Assembly (NCBI GenBank): GCA_011046315.1
Contig: DSAU01000533.1
Span: 1 to 5,927, forward strand
DNA: 5,927 nt
From: a bacterium
GTDB lineage: Bacteria > Zhuqueibacterota > Zhuqueibacteria > Thermofontimicrobiales > Thermofontimicrobiaceae
Reading direction: 5' to 3'
A model generated the notes under the pieces. The model ran no database searches. It was not told the origin of the DNA and saw nothing but the letters and a program-made list of their open reading frames with translations. Within the stretch, counting starts at the first letter, position 1, and each line of letters opens with the position of its first letter. Positions 4,336 through 5,927 of this stretch are shown here, piece by piece. Made by a program: the position numbers and the translations under genes.

Positions 4336-5927
4336 ATGAATAAAATATTTTATACCACATTAATTCTCGTGTATAGTATAACGGGGTTAGCTCAAAATCC
4401 CCGGATTACCTTTTATGATATTACGGTTGATACTCCGGATTCAATGAACTACATTAGAGTAAATGCTTTATTGGATTTTACCGGAATTGATATTCAAAAA
4501 ACAGATACAGTGTATTTTGAGCTTTGCAAAGGCTTTTATAGGGGTATATTATGATAGCTTAACAGTAGAAACCGGGAATCCGGAAATCGAAAGCATTACC
4601 ACTAAGCCGAATGAGATTACCTGTATTATTCCCGCCAATTTATTTAAAGCAGACACGCTGTCCTTCCGATTTGAATATTGTTTGTTTAAAAATGCAGATT
4701 TTGCTGCGATACCCTATTCTGATTTTGCCATGCAGGCAAATAAAAAGAATGTTCACATTAATGCTGCAATTACCCGCACTGATAATTGGTTTCCAAAACT
4801 AAAAGAAGAGCAGATAAAACGCCTGCCACCCTTTAATTTGACAATTATTGCCCCTGATACGTACGAAGTGATGGCATCAGGCAAATTAAAAGAAATAAAA
4901 ATGGAAAATGGGAAAAAATATTTCTCCTATTCCAATTATGATGAACTATCCGATAGAAGTTTGTACTTCTTTATCAACGATAACCACAGGGTTGAAAAGG
5001 TTTTTGAAGATGGCTTCAAACTGATTATGCTGGTCCCCGAAGATACTCTTGAAGGCAATGTTGATTACCTGGCCGGTTTGGTTTATTCTTCTTACAGACA
5101 TTATGAAAACCGTTTTGGCAAAACCAATTTAAATGAATATAAACTCAACGCATTTACCAACAAGGATATGGGCTATTCCGGGTTGTATAATTCCTGCAAT
5201 GCACCTGACTGGCTTTTCACCAAACCCATTTCCAACAATGAATTATATTTTCCTTGCAGAGACCTGATACATGAAGTTTCCCATACTTGGTGGGGAAATA
5301 TAGTTGCTCCGGATGCATCATTAGATTATTGGCTTTTCGAAGGGTTTGCCAAATTTTCGGAACCCCAGTTTCTTAAAACATTTTTAGGCGACTCTATTGA
5401 AATATTGTATAGAAAAAGATTAAAAATGATGCTTGCTGCAGATGTAGATTTTTTGCCGCCTCTCCGGTTTATTTCCGATGAAATTCAGAACAGCAGCCTT
5501 AAGTCCGCTGCTGCCTATTACCAGGGTGCATTATTCCTGTATTCGTTGCTCGAATTAATGGGAGAAGAAAATTTTTGGAAAGGAATGAAAGAATATGTTA
5601 AAAGTAATTGGGGTAAAACCGTTGATTCTGATGATTTTTTTGAAGCAATGCAGCATAATACAAATAATAACATAAGGGAATTTTTCTATGACTATTTAGA
5701 TAAGCCCGGATTTGCAGAATACTCAATTCGTGAAGTTCTTTGCGAAAGGAGAGACTCCCTTTTTGTTCACCATATCGAAATAGTGAATACCAGGGAGAAA
5801 GTTTTGTTTTCAAAGTATCAAAAAAATAGTGAAATAGTAAAAGATATTTCCTATTTGTACTTGTTGACTGACATGAAGAAAGAAATAGAAATAGTTTCTT
5901 CTTATTCCTATATCTCAAATCTTTTAC
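4336..5927 (+). CDS. secreted M1-family zinc metallopeptidase, frameshifted, 3' end off window
   Basis: A signal peptide (MNKIFYTTLILVYSITGLA, likely cut before Gln20) precedes a beta-rich N-terminal domain. The reading frame then shifts by one base: the first frame ends at TGA 4552-4554, while the homologous protein continues in the next frame from about 4545 (VYYDSLTVE). Removing one G from GGGG at 4541-4544 joins the two. Counting the joined protein, the zinc motif is HEVSHTWWGN (312-321) with the third ligand Glu335 in FEGFAKF, exactly 18 residues after the second His, as in M1 gluzincins. The catalytic-site Tyr is Tyr394 in YYQGALFLY. The usual GAMEN exopeptidase motif is absent; the corresponding region reads GYSGLYN (279-285), so substrate preference may differ from classical aminopeptidases. 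About 530 residues are visible and no stop is reached. The ATG follows AAAGGA by only one base. The frameshift may be real decay or an assembly error in the G run. Confidence 0.85.

Noticed and set aside
4611..4802. Plus-strand frame of 63 codons inside the metallopeptidase gene
   Set aside because: It is an out-of-frame shadow of the peptidase coding sequence after the frameshift.
5598..5918. Minus-strand frame of 106 codons
   Set aside because: It is antisense to the conserved C-terminal part of the peptidase, with no family resemblance.

Overview
The window reads as an integron gene-cassette array without an integrase, lying between a decayed insertion-sequence scar and a secreted metallopeptidase gene. 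The host is probably a member of the FCB group, perhaps KSB1 or Calditrichota-like. That inference rests on a type IX secretion (T9SS type A) C-terminal sorting domain at the left, with the typical YPNPFNP signature, and on the character of the secreted M1-like peptidase at the right. No 16S or other phylogenetic marker is present, so the phylum is a guess.

Left flank (1-1650): a short run of TTTGCG-containing tandem repeats, about 300 bases of AT-rich non-coding DNA, a strong stem-loop, then the minus-strand 3' part of a T9SS cargo gene. That gene has lost its 5' end and signal peptide. Just beyond the breakpoint is a minus-strand remnant of an IS21-family element, preserved as the C-terminal end of the helper ATPase IstB.

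Array (about 1650-4315): five imperfectly palindromic attC-like sites (1964-2094, 2510-2576, 3186-3265, 3681-3754, 4237-4315) delimit four complete cassettes, all pointing right. Cassette 1 (2089-2570) and cassette 3 (3260-3748) carry diverged copies of one small exported protein gene. Cassette 2 (2571-3259) carries a DUF4258 protein plus a YgiT-type zinc-finger protein, which looks like a toxin-antitoxin pair. Cassette 4 (3749-4309) carries a hicB-hicA toxin-antitoxin pair. The decisive evidence is that each cassette's R'' core at its right end is complementary to its own left end rather than to its neighbour, as expected for circular cassettes. Two attC stems also differ by compensatory base-pair changes. 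A consensus sigma-70 promoter (TTGACA, 17 bp, TATAAT, 1754-1782) points into the array and could act as its cassette promoter. No integron integrase or attI is visible.

Right side (4310-5927): a secreted M1-family zinc metallopeptidase begins 27 bases after the last attC core and runs off the window. It carries a +1 frameshift near 4541-4544, and may be a fifth, very large cassette or simply the chromosomal flank.

Taken together, the two toxin-antitoxin cassettes would be expected to stabilise the array, while the duplicated exported-protein cassettes show internal cassette duplication and divergence.
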